DNA of 64,000 bases from Ereboglobus luteus. Its GTDB lineage: Bacteria > Verrucomicrobiota > Verrucomicrobiia > Opitutales > Opitutaceae. The translations under genes and the position numbers were made by a program. The DNA lies in assembly GCF_003096195.1 (NCBI RefSeq), contig NZ_CP023004.1, positions 4,110,934 to 4,174,933 on the forward strand, given 5' to 3'. Each line of letters starts with the position of its first letter. The first letter of the stretch is position 1. Under the pieces are notes generated by a model. The model had not been told where the DNA came from. It searched no databases and saw nothing but the letters and a program-made list of their open reading frames with translations. Below are positions 52,088-60,919 of this stretch, piece after piece.

Positions 52088-55000
52088 TCAGGCTGTCCGC
52101 AAACGGCGGAGCGCGGCAAGGATCGTGAGCGCGACGAGGTAGAGGAGACCCGGCGCGCCGCCGCCCCCGCCCCCACCCTTGTCGGTGTCGTCACCGGTCG
52201 GCGGCGGAGCGGTTGTGCCGGTGTTGGTGCCACTGGTAGAGGCGGTTATTGTCAGCGTGGCGGTGTTGCTGACGATCCCACCCATTTCATTGGAAACTAA
52301 AACGGAATAAGCACCGACATCCGCCTGCTGCACATTTGTTATGATGTGAGAATAAGCGGTCGCACTGGAGATGATCTCACCGTCCTTCTGCCATTGGTAG
52401 GCGGGGTTTGGCGCGCCTATGGCAAGGACAGTGAAGGTGGCGGTGGCACCGGTGGCGACGATTCTGTTTTCCGGGTGGCCGAGAATGCGCGGACTGTCGA
52501 GAAACACGCGAATGGTGCTGTTGCCAGTGTCGGCCACGTAGATATCGCCCGTAGTGCTGTCAGTCGTGATGGAGGCGGGGGAGTCGAGACGCGCATCGGA
52601 ATCGATGCCGTCGGACGAACCGGGACTTCCTGCAAGGCCGGCGCTGGTGACAACCTCCCCGGAAACGATGTCGAAACGACGGATGGTGTGATTGCCTGTG
52701 TCAGCGATGTAAAGGTTGCCGGCTGAGTCGGCGGCGAGTCCCTTGGGTTGATTAAAACGAGCGTCTGCTGCAAGGCCGTCGGCGGTGCCGCTCACACCAA
52801 GCCGCCCGGCGACCGTGCTGATGGTGCCGCTGGCCGGATCGATTTTCCGGATGGCATTGTTGAGCGTGTCGGCAACGTAGAGTTGCCCGTCGGAGCCGAG
52901 AATGATGCCGGCGGGAGCGTTGAGGCGAGCGGTCGTGAAATCACCATCGCTCGCGCCGGATGTGTCGAGCGCACCGGCGGCGATGGTGGCTGTGCTTGCG
53001 CCGGCGGCTAGTTTAAAAACGACGTGACGCTGGGTGCTGGCGATATAAAGATTACCCGCGGTGTCGCAAGCGAGCCCGCCGGGTTGCGCGATTCCCGAGG
53101 TGAGCGTGGTGACTTGGCGAGTCGAGAGGTTGAGTGAGAGGATGGCGTTGTTGCCGGTGTCGGCAATGATGAGCGCGCCGCCACCGCCGACGGCGAGCGC
53201 GGCGGGTTGCGAGAACGTGGAACCGATTGGCGTGATTGTGGAAACATTGCCGCGCGGATCAATGGCGCGAATGGCGTTGTTGAGCGTGTCGGCGATGTAG
53301 AGATTGCCGTTGGGATGCGCGACGAGGGCTCCGGGAGAATTAAAACGCGCGACCGTAACGGCGCCGTTCGCAGCACCCGTGGTTTGGGCGAGTCCCGCGA
53401 GAACGACAAGCGCGGACTGTCCATTGATGGTTATCGTGATCTGCTTTTCGGTGGATCCTATCGCATTGGTTGCGGTGATGGTAATGGTGAAGACGCCGGT
53501 TACTGCCGGTGTTCCGCTGATGACGCCCGTGGCCGGATCGAGGGCAAGTCCGGCAGGCAAATCATCGGCGGCAAACGTCACGGGCGAGCTGCTGGTGATC
53601 GCTATCGTGTAATTGAAGGACGCCCCCGCGACGCCGTTGATATTGATTTCATCACCTCCGGTAAAAATGGGCGCGGTGGGCGCGGTAATGGTAAGGGTGA
53701 GGGTGGCGGTGGCGGTTCCCTGTTCGTTGGTTGCGGAAAGCGTCACATTGAATAATCCCGCAACCGTGGGTGTGCCACTGATGACGCCGGTCGTGGTGTC
53801 AATGACGAGGCCGGCGGGCAGGCTTGCGGCCGCGTAGCCGGTCGCGTCGTTGAGCGCGGTGATGGTGTAGGTGAATGCAACGCCTTGCGCGGCCGACGCG
53901 GTGAGCTCGCTTGTGATGACGGGCGCGGTGTTCTCATGCGCACCGATGTCGGGCGCAAGTCCGGCATAGGGAAGGCCGACATCAATGCCGGCGTCAATCA
54001 GGGCGCTGCCGAGTTTGGGTTTTAGGAAGGTGATGTCCGGCAGGTCGCCGTTGGCCTTGCGGGGAAGCGTCGTGAGTTGAGTGAAATCGACGCTTTCGAA
54101 TTCGGTGTCGGCGAGTTGCGCGGGTTCGGCGGCAGTCGGGATGGCGTTGTGATCCATCGTGTTTCCGGTGTCGGCGAGGTTGCTGAGTATCCTGTTCAGC
54201 GGGTTTCCATGGCTGAGGTTGTTACGGATGACATGATCGGTGCCGGGAACATCAACGCCCGGTTGGTTCGGATCGGCATTAGGTTGATAGCCGAGGAAAT
54301 TATAATCGGAGCTGTTTTGATAAGCACTGTTGTTATACCAATCGATGCCGCCGGGGTGATGATTGGCGTAGAAGCCGCGTTTGTTTTTGACGGCGATGCT
54401 GTTGCGCACGGTGTTGCGAGGGATGGGATTGGGGACGTCGGATTTTGCGATACCGTAGCCGCCTGCCTTGAAACCGGTGCCGTCGCCGCGGGAGACGCCG
54501 TCCTTGCTGTAACCGTTGTAAAGGGCCCAGCAGTTTTCAAAAACGACGGATTGGTTTTGGTTGATGCAGTCGAATCCGTCGTCGCTGTTATACCAGGCGC
54601 GGCAGCCGCGGAAGATGTTGCCCGCGCCGTTTCCGTGGCAGCCAAAGCCGTCCACGTTTCCACCCGCGCCGCCCTCGGAAACGTCGTCCCAGTTGTTGTA
54701 GGCGTCGCAGTTGAGCACGAGGTTTCGCGCGGCGCTGCCGGACATGTAAACACCGATGGCCTTGCCGTCGTGCATGGAGAGGCGCTCGAGGATGTTGTCG
54801 TTGCCGGTGACCTCAAAGCAGATGGATTGGGTGTGCGTGGTGATGTTCACTTGCACGCCGATGACTTCGAGGCCGCGAATGTGTATCCAGGAGCCTTTAA
54901 GACTGAAGACGTGGATTCGGTATCCGGCAGGATTGACCGCGCTCATGTCAAAAACGGGCTTTTCGTCCTGATACGCGGCGTAGGTGATCGGGCTGCCGCT

Positions 55001-56956
55001 TGATCCGCTTTTGGTGAGGTCGGTGACGTAGGCGAAAACGCCGCTGTATGCCGCGATCTGCGAGTCCTGCATGGCATAGGTGCCGCCGCGAATGTAAACG
55101 GTTTCGCCGGGCGAGACGGCTTCCTGCGCGCGCTGGATGGTGGCGAAGGGGCGCGCGAGCGTGCCGGTGGCGTTGTCATCGCCATCGGGCGCGACAAACC
55201 AGTCGAACGGACCAACGGTGCCTTCAACGCTGATGTTAAGCGTGGCCGAAGTGGCGCCGTTGCCATTGACAGCGACAATGGTCAGGGCAATGGGGCTTGT
55301 AGTTTTGATGTCGCCAGTGATTTCTCCAGTGGCGGTATTGATCGACCAGCCTTCGGGAAGATTTGCCGCGGCGAAGGAAGTGGGGGCGTTGCTGGCGGTG
55401 ATTGTGTAACTGAAGGCGTCGCGATAATTGCCCGAGACAGCGAGTTCACTGGTGATGACCGGGCGCGGGCTGCCGGAGTCAACGGAAACGACGGCCTGTA
55501 TTTTGTTTGCATCGACAATGGTGATGCTGGCGACAAATCCCGGCGCGGCGGATTCATCCCAAATAAACAACGGCGAGCCGGTGATGCCGCCGGCAGCCTG
55601 AAGAATTGTGTAGGTGCCGGGAACCAGCGTGACACCCTCGGGGACGACAGGCGTGACCTTGAGGATGGAGCCGAGCGCGACGGCGCCGCCGACATTGAAG
55701 GTGGCGAGCGCGCCCGCATCGGTGGCATCGGCGAGAAGCGTGGAGCCGTCCGCAAAAGTTGCCGCGCCCGTGCTCGTGCCGGAACCGCCAAACGCGCCAG
55801 AACCCGCGACCGTGACCGCGCTCGCGCCGGAGAGATGCCCGGTGAGGTGAAGCGCGCCCGCGCTGACCGTGGTCGCGCCGGTATAGGTGCTCACACCGCT
55901 GAGCGTGAACATACCGGTGCCGACCTTGGTGAGGGCGGCGATTTGCGCGGCGGTTTTATTCTCGATAGTTCCGCTGAAAACGGTGTCGAGATTTCGCGCG
56001 CCAATGGCAAAAACCGTCGTGCCGTTGGCGGGGCGGGCCACGAGCCTTTCCGTGCCAATGACATTGCCCAGCGCGCCAAAGCTAATTGTGCCAGTCGACG
56101 CGCCGCTACCATGCGGCTCGATATAGACATTGTTGAGTATAACGCTTGCGCTGGCCAACTCGGTGCCCTTTGAGGCGGCGTAGCCATTGGTGCCGTTGAG
56201 GTGGCGTATCTGCCTGACAGTGGATGAAGTTGTATTGAGGCGAAGCTCGCCAGAAAAGTTAGCGAACGATTCGCCATAAATATCGATAATGTTTCCGGCT
56301 GTAACCGTGAACGTGCCGGAGCCTGTCACGGCTCCGCCGATGCGCAAAGCGCGGCCGGTTCGCATCTCACCTGTTTTCCCCTCGGGGATAAGGATCGAGT
56401 GGTCGAGAACGATGGAGGTCGAGGCGTCCATCGTGAGTGTTCCTCCCGCCAAAACGACCGGACCGAAGGACGATGTGACGTAATTAACCGCAGGATAAAA
56501 AACCTGAAGCGCCCCCGCCTCCACCGTGGTCGTGCCGGTGAACGCCGTGTTCGTGGCGGAAAACGCCAGCGTGCCCGCGCCCTTTTTGCGCAACTGCATG
56601 TTTCCGGAAAGTCCTCCGCCGGCGGCGGGCGCGAAGGTAAGCGCGCGCGTCGTGTCCACGGTGACCGATCCGGGCGAAACCGCGCCGGGGATTGCGATCG
56701 TCGCGGTGCTCGACGTGTCATCGAACACGACCGCGTCGCCGTTGATGAACGTCGCGGGCGAGCCGTTGTAGATCCAGTTTTGCGATGTCGAGTTCCAGTT
56801 GCCGTCGGTCGCGCCGGTCCAGGTAAGCGTCGCGTTCTGGGCGAAGGCGGCGCCCTGCAACATCAGCGCGGAGGCGCCGGCGAGCAGAAGCGTTTTTGCG
56901 ATGCTAAAGACCCGAGTGATTGCGGGCGTGGGCAGGGTGTTTGTTTGGGTGCGCAT
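52088..56956 (-). CDS. Surface-anchored PL9-like pectate lyase with adhesin modules
   Basis: 1,622 residues from ATG 56956. Order: signal peptide (KTLLLAGASALMLQGAAFA), autotransporter-type strand module (40-490), one He_PIG repeat (495-580), a right-handed parallel beta-helix (585-1000), two He_PIG repeats (1005-1175), NHL repeats (1177-1485), an Ig domain (1490-1575) and a tail of Gly-run, hydrophobic helix and RRLRTA. The helix has PL9 hallmarks: ATGTLARPFATIQRAQEAV, WYNSDDGFDCIN (Ca-site Asp pair) and GDGTGFKAGGYG (candidate base Lys). Apart from the inserted lyase it mirrors the first 2,060 residues of the neighbouring fusion gene. The tail predicts sorting to the envelope. Confidence 0.85.
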   Translation of the reverse strand: MRTQTNTLPTPAITRVFSIAKTLLLAGASALMLQGAAFAQNATLTWTGATDGNWNSTSQNWIYNGSPATFINGDAVVFDDTSSTATIAIPGAVSPGSVTVDTTRALTFAPAAGGGLSGNMQLRKKGAGTLAFSATNTAFTGTTTVEAGALQVFYPAVNYVTSSFGPVVLAGGTLTMDASTSIVLDHSILIPEGKTGEMRTGRALRIGGAVTGSGTFTVTAGNIIDIYGESFANFSGELRLNTTSSTVRQIRHLNGTNGYAASKGTELASASVILNNVYIEPHGSGASTGTISFGALGNVIGTERLVARPANGTTVFAIGARNLDTVFSGTIENKTAAQIAALTKVGTGMFTLSGVSTYTGATTVSAGALHLTGHLSGASAVTVAGSGAFGGSGTSTGAATFADGSTLLADATDAGALATFNVGGAVALGSILKVTPVVPEGVTLVPGTYTILQAAGGITGSPLFIWDESAAPGFVASITIVDANKIQAVVSVDSGSPRPVITSELAVSGNYRDAFSYTITASNAPTSFAAANLPEGWSINTATGEITGDIKTTSPIALTIVAVNGNGATSATLNISVEGTVGPFDWFVAPDGDDNATGTLARPFATIQRAQEAVSPGETVYIRGGTYAMQDSQIAAYSGVFAYVTDLTKSGSSGSPITYAAYQDEKPVFDMSAVNPAGYRIHVFSLKGSWIHIRGLEVIGVQVNITTHTQSICFEVTGNDNILERLSMHDGKAIGVYMSGSAARNLVLNCDAYNNWDDVSEGGAGGNVDGFGCHGNGAGNIFRGCRAWYNSDDGFDCINQNQSVVFENCWALYNGYSKDGVSRGDGTGFKAGGYGIAKSDVPNPIPRNTVRNSIAVKNKRGFYANHHPGGIDWYNNSAYQNSSDYNFLGYQPNADPNQPGVDVPGTDHVIRNNLSHGNPLNRILSNLADTGNTMDHNAIPTAAEPAQLADTEFESVDFTQLTTLPRKANGDLPDITFLKPKLGSALIDAGIDVGLPYAGLAPDIGAHENTAPVITSELTASAAQGVAFTYTITALNDATGYAAASLPAGLVIDTTTGVISGTPTVAGLFNVTLSATNEQGTATATLTLTITAPTAPIFTGGDEININGVAGASFNYTIAITSSSPVTFAADDLPAGLALDPATGVISGTPAVTGVFTITITATNAIGSTEKQITITINGQSALVVLAGLAQTTGAANGAVTVARFNSPGALVAHPNGNLYIADTLNNAIRAIDPRGNVSTITPIGSTFSQPAALAVGGGGALIIADTGNNAILSLNLSTRQVTTLTSGIAQPGGLACDTAGNLYIASTQRHVVFKLAAGASTATIAAGALDTSGASDGDFTTARLNAPAGIILGSDGQLYVADTLNNAIRKIDPASGTISTVAGRLGVSGTADGLAADARFNQPKGLAADSAGNLYIADTGNHTIRRFDIVSGEVVTSAGLAGSPGSSDGIDSDARLDSPASITTDSTTGDIYVADTGNSTIRVFLDSPRILGHPENRIVATGATATFTVLAIGAPNPAYQWQKDGEIISSATAYSHIITNVQQADVGAYSVLVSNEMGGIVSNTATLTITASTSGTNTGTTAPPPTGDDTDKGGGGGGGAPGLLYLVALTILAALRRLRTA

Positions 56957-57031
56957 AAAAGGGATCAAGGGTGTGTTGGAGCGAGGGGCGTGGAGCGGGC
57001 GACGGTCAAAAATTTGTTACTTTTCGACGTA

Positions 57032-57078
57032 AAAATACCAAAACGCCCATGCCCCTCCGCACCCCTATTTTTAGGGAT
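57032..57078 (-). promoter_or_regulatory. Putative activator-dependent promoter of PL9-PL4 (CCC-N8-GGG site plus -10)
   Basis: ACCCCTATTTTTAGGGAT (57061-57078) is followed on the minus strand after 25 bases by TATTTT (57032-57037) within TTTGGTATTTT. The palindrome is also 36 bases before the histidine-kinase start on the other strand, so it may autoregulate that gene. Both neighbours face away from it. Confidence 0.6.
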
Positions 57079-57112
57079 GCCTAAAAAAACGCACTCTGGC
57101 AGAGTAGTTTAA

Positions 57113-60100
57113 ATGAAACCCCCGATCACACGCCTGATCCCCCTCTTTCTCATTCTCCTCGCCGCCGTCCCGCTGGCCCGCGCAGCGCAAACCCCCGCCA
57201 CGAATTCTCAGCAGGCGCAAAGCACCGGCCCCGAGTTCATCATACACAACTGGTTCGTCGAGGACGGGCTGCCCCACAACGGCATCAACAACATCGTGCG
57301 CGACTCGCGCGGCTTTCTCTGGATAGGCACGCTGGGCGGCCTGGCACGCTTCGACGGGAGAAACTTTATCGAATATCCGATACCGGAGGATTTTGCCCAC
57401 AGCCGATACAATATCCGCGCCCTCGCGATCGAGGATGAAAACACAATCCTGCTGCTCAACGCGGCGAACAAACTCCTTCGCCTGCGCAACGGAAAATACG
57501 AACTGCATCCGGCGAATGAGCACCTAGCCAACATCACGCCGCGCGACCTCGCGGTGGATCACACCGGCGCCGTCTGGATCGGCACGGACTCGCCGTCGAT
57601 CATGCGCTGGTCGGAAGCCGGCGGCGCGGGCGCAATGGAAATCTTCGACACCGAGGCGGGCGTCACCCGGCGCAATTCCACCTTCTGTTTCGTGAGCGAC
57701 GAGAACAACCGCACCTGGGTGGCAGGCGGCGATTTTTTCGGCTGGTATGAGGACGGCGAACTGCATCGCTACGAAAAACAAAGCCCCCGCTCGGTCATGA
57801 TAACCAAGGCGCGCGCCGGCGGGCTCTGGGTCGCGAGCCGCGACAACCTCGCGCGCTTCGACACGACACGCGGCACCTGGAATGTCGTGCTCTCCGGCAA
57901 GGACTGGCCCATGGCGCGCGCCGGGCTTCAGCATTTTTATGAAGGCAAGGACGGCGTGCTCTGGCTGGCAACCCGGCGCGACGGCGTGCTGCGCCTAATC
58001 GACGGACACCTGAAGCCCCTGGCGCTTCGATACGACCGCGTGCATGCCATCAACGAGGACATCAACAATGACATCTGGCTCGGCATCTACGCCGCCGGGC
58101 TCGTCCACCTGAAACCAAACCGCCACGTGATACTGAACAGCGACGCCGGCCTGCCCATGGACGTGAGCACATCGGTGAGCATTGACGAAACCGGCGCGCT
58201 TTGGTGCGCCAACCAGGCGGGCGGGCTCGTGCGTGTCGAGAACGGCGAAATCACCGTCATAAAAGCCCCCACCCGAAACATGCCCTTTGTCATCAATGTC
58301 TGCGCGGATCAGCGCGGCACCATCTGGGTCGGCACGGCGAGCGGCCTGTATTCAACACCCGTCAAGGCGGACGACGGACAGCGCGTCCTGCGTCACGTCA
58401 ATCCGGCGCTGCGCGGCATCCAAACTCTCTTCTGCGATTCCAAGGGAAACCTCTGGCTGAGCTGGGCATCCTCAAAATTCGCCGTCATAAAAACGGCGTG
58501 GTGAACGAATTCACAGCGGAGGACGGCTTCCCTGGCTCGCGGGTGGCCAGCATCGCCGAGCGCAAGACACCGAAAGGCCGCGAAATATGGATGGCCTTGG
58601 AAAACGGCCGGCTCTTCCAAGTGCGCGAGGACGCGCCCGACGGCGAAAAAAAGTTCATCGCGCAATCACTCCCCCACGGCGCCCTCGACGCGCAATTGCA
58701 CACGCTCTTTGTCGACTCCGAAAACAACCTCTGGCTCGGCACCACCAGCGGCCTCGTCCTCTGGCGAGAAGACACCCCGCGCCTCTTCACCCAGGACGAC
58801 GGCCTGCCCGACAACATAATCAACCAGGTCATCGCAGACGGCTACGGACGCCTCTGGGTGAGCAGTCGCCGGGGCATTTTTCATGTATCCATAAAACAAC
58901 TACTGGCCGCGGCGGACGCGCCCGGCTCCCCCGTCAACGCCACGCTCTTCGGGCGCGACGACAACCTTGAGGGAATCTCCGGCATGGTCGGCATCCAGCC
59001 CATGGCGTGGAAGCACCGCGACGGCAACCTGTGGTTTGTCACCTATCGCGGCGTTGTCGGTTTCGACGCCGTGCGCCCGCCCGAAACACCCAAGCCGCTT
59101 CCCGTTTACATCGACGGCATCCATATCGACGGAGCCCGCGTTCCCGTGCCCGGCAAGGGTTCAATTCATATCGGCCCGGGCGTCGGGCAGCTTGAGCTGC
59201 ATTTCGCCGCGCTTGATTTCTCGAATCCCGGACGCGTGCGCGTGCGACGCATGCTCGAGGGCTTCGACATAGACTGGAACGACGCCACCGGCGAACTCCA
59301 CTGCGCCTACCCCAACCTCCAGCCAGGACGCTACGTGTTCCGCGTCGAGGCGATCAACGGCGACGGCGGCGCGAGCCGCGCCGAAACCTCCCTCGTCATC
59401 ATCGTCGCGGCCGCGTGGTGGCAGACCGTGTGGTTTCGCGCGATCCTTGCCTTCGCCTGCGTCGCGCTCGTCTCGTGGATCGCGCTCAAGGTTTCCAACC
59501 GCCTCCTCAAGCAACGGCTCCGCCGCCTCGAGCATGAGCACGCCCTGGAGCGCGAACGCACGCGCATCGCGCGCGACTTGCACGACGAGCTCGGCGGCCG
59601 TGTCACCAAAATCGGATACATCGCCGACAGCCTGCTCCGCGAGGACGAACCGACCCCGGTGAAGGAGCTCGCGCAAAACCTGGTCACCCAGTCGCACTAC
59701 CTTGTGGAGGATCTTCACGGCGTTGTTTGGACTGTAAACCCGCAAAATGATTCCTGGCAGCAGCTCGCCGCATACATAGTGCGCTATGCCCAGCGCCATC
59801 TCGCCGGCACGCCAATCCTGTGCACCGCCGATGGCGCGCACACCATCCCTGACCTGCCAATCACGCCCGAAGCCCGCCACAACATCCTGTCCATCGCAAA
59901 GGAAGTGCTGAACAATATCCTCAAACATTCGCAAGCCGCGCGCGCCACCATCACCATGAGTGTCGAAAACGAGCGTTTTCGCCTCGTCATTGCCGACGAC
60001 GGACGGGGCTTCGATCCGAACGCGCCCGAAAACAACGAGGGCAACGGCCTCTACAATATGCGAACGCGCATGGCTGAGATTGGAGGACGTGTTGACATAA

Positions 60101-60228
60101 CAAGCAATCCGGGGAATGGTTCGACGATCACAATAGACTCGCCTCTCAAATGCCGCCCGCCCCAATACGGAGGCGGGGCGAACCCCCAGCCAAAAAACCC
60201 GGATGCCACTCAAAGTCGCCATTGTTGA
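57113..60228 (+). CDS. Histidine kinase with two-component-regulator propeller and Y_Y_Y domain, split by one frameshift
   Basis: About 1,038 residues once the frames are joined. Signal peptide or anchor LFLILLAAVPLARAAQ; propeller repeats such as SRGFLWIGTLGGLARFDGRN and ENNLWLGTTSGLVLWRED through residue 650; a Y_Y_Y domain (LELHFAALDFSNPGRVRVRR); a transmembrane helix (FRAILAFACVALVSWIAL); HisKA_3 with ERTRIARDLHDELGGRVTKI (phospho-His); HATPase with EVLNNILKHSQA, DDGRGFDP and GNGLYNMRTRMAEIGG. The first frame ends VIKTAW at a TGA at 58501. One extra A in the five-base run 58489-58493 gives VIKNGVVNEFTAEDGF and restores continuity. The sensor domain is periplasmic. It overlaps the regulator gene by 26 bases. 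Confidence 0.85.
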
Positions 60229-60835
60229 AGACCGATCCGAGATCGCGGAGGAGCTCTCCCGCATAATCACGCGCGCGCCCGACATGGAACTCGCCTGCGT
60301 GTGCCGCAACTACCGAAGCGCCCTCGCGCGCATTCCCGAGGCGCAGCCGGACGTCGTCATCATGGACATCAACCTGCCCGACGGCTCGGGCATCCAGGCC
60401 ACCGCCCACATCAAGCGCGTCCTTCCAAAAACCGAGGTTCTCATCCTGACAATCTACGAGGAGACTGACGAAATCTTCAAGGCGCTCGAAGCCGGCGCGA
60501 GCGGCTACCTCCTCAAACGCTCGTCATCGGAAGAGCTTCTCGCCGCGCTCAGAAATCTTTCAAAGGGCGAAGTGCCCATGACCGGCGAAATCGCGCGCAA
60601 GGTCATCCAGTTTTTTCACAAGGACAAACCCGTGAGCGCCAGCCAAAGCCTCGACGATCCGCTTACCCTGCGCGAAATCGAAATCCTGCAAATGGCCGCG
60701 CGCGGACTCTCCGCAAAGGAAATCGCCGCGCAATGCGGCATCGGCGTGCAAACCGTGAACAGCCACCTGCGCAGCATCTACGACAAGCTCCACGTGCACT
60801 CCCGCATGGAGGCCGTAAACAAATATTTCGGCTAA
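60203..60835 (+). CDS. NarL/FixJ-family response regulator
   Basis: 210 residues. Receiver domain residues 1-120: VAIVEDRSE acid pair, VVIMDINLPDGSG with phospho-acceptor D55, ILTIYEETDE, ASGYLLKRSS with the conserved Lys. LuxR-type HTH residues 145-205: LTLREIEILQMAARGLSAKE and GVQTVNSHLRSIYDKLHVHS. The start overlaps the kinase gene, so the pair is translationally coupled. It is the most obvious candidate to bind the CCC-N8-GGG sites of the locus, though nothing in the sequence proves it. Confidence 0.94.
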   Translation: MPLKVAIVEDRSEIAEELSRIITRAPDMELACVCRNYRSALARIPEAQPDVVIMDINLPDGSGIQATAHIKRVLPKTEVLILTIYEETDEIFKALEAGASGYLLKRSSSEELLAALRNLSKGEVPMTGEIARKVIQFFHKDKPVSASQSLDDPLTLREIEILQMAARGLSAKEIAAQCGIGVQTVNSHLRSIYDKLHVHSRMEAVNKYFG

Positions 60836-60894
60836 AGCTGTTTCGGTTTAAATTGTCGCGAGGAAATGCCTTTTGGTAGGGCGAACTGTCCCCG

Positions 60895-60919
60895 GTGAGC
60901 CGCAACATCCCCGGCTCAC
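60895..60919. repeat. hairpin at the end of the GH112 gene
   Basis: GTGAGCCG (60895-60902) pairs with CGGCTCAC (60912-60919), overlapping the GH112 stop codon. Upstream in the same 25 bases is GGTAGGGCGAACTGTCCCCG, the opening motif of the repeat family found inside menC and the helicase gene. It lies between convergent genes and may aid 3'-end formation. Confidence 0.5.

Noticed and set aside
54077..55003. A 308-codon frame opposite the PL9 helix region
   Set aside because: Antisense to a clear beta-helix protein; residue content is what the reverse of such DNA gives.
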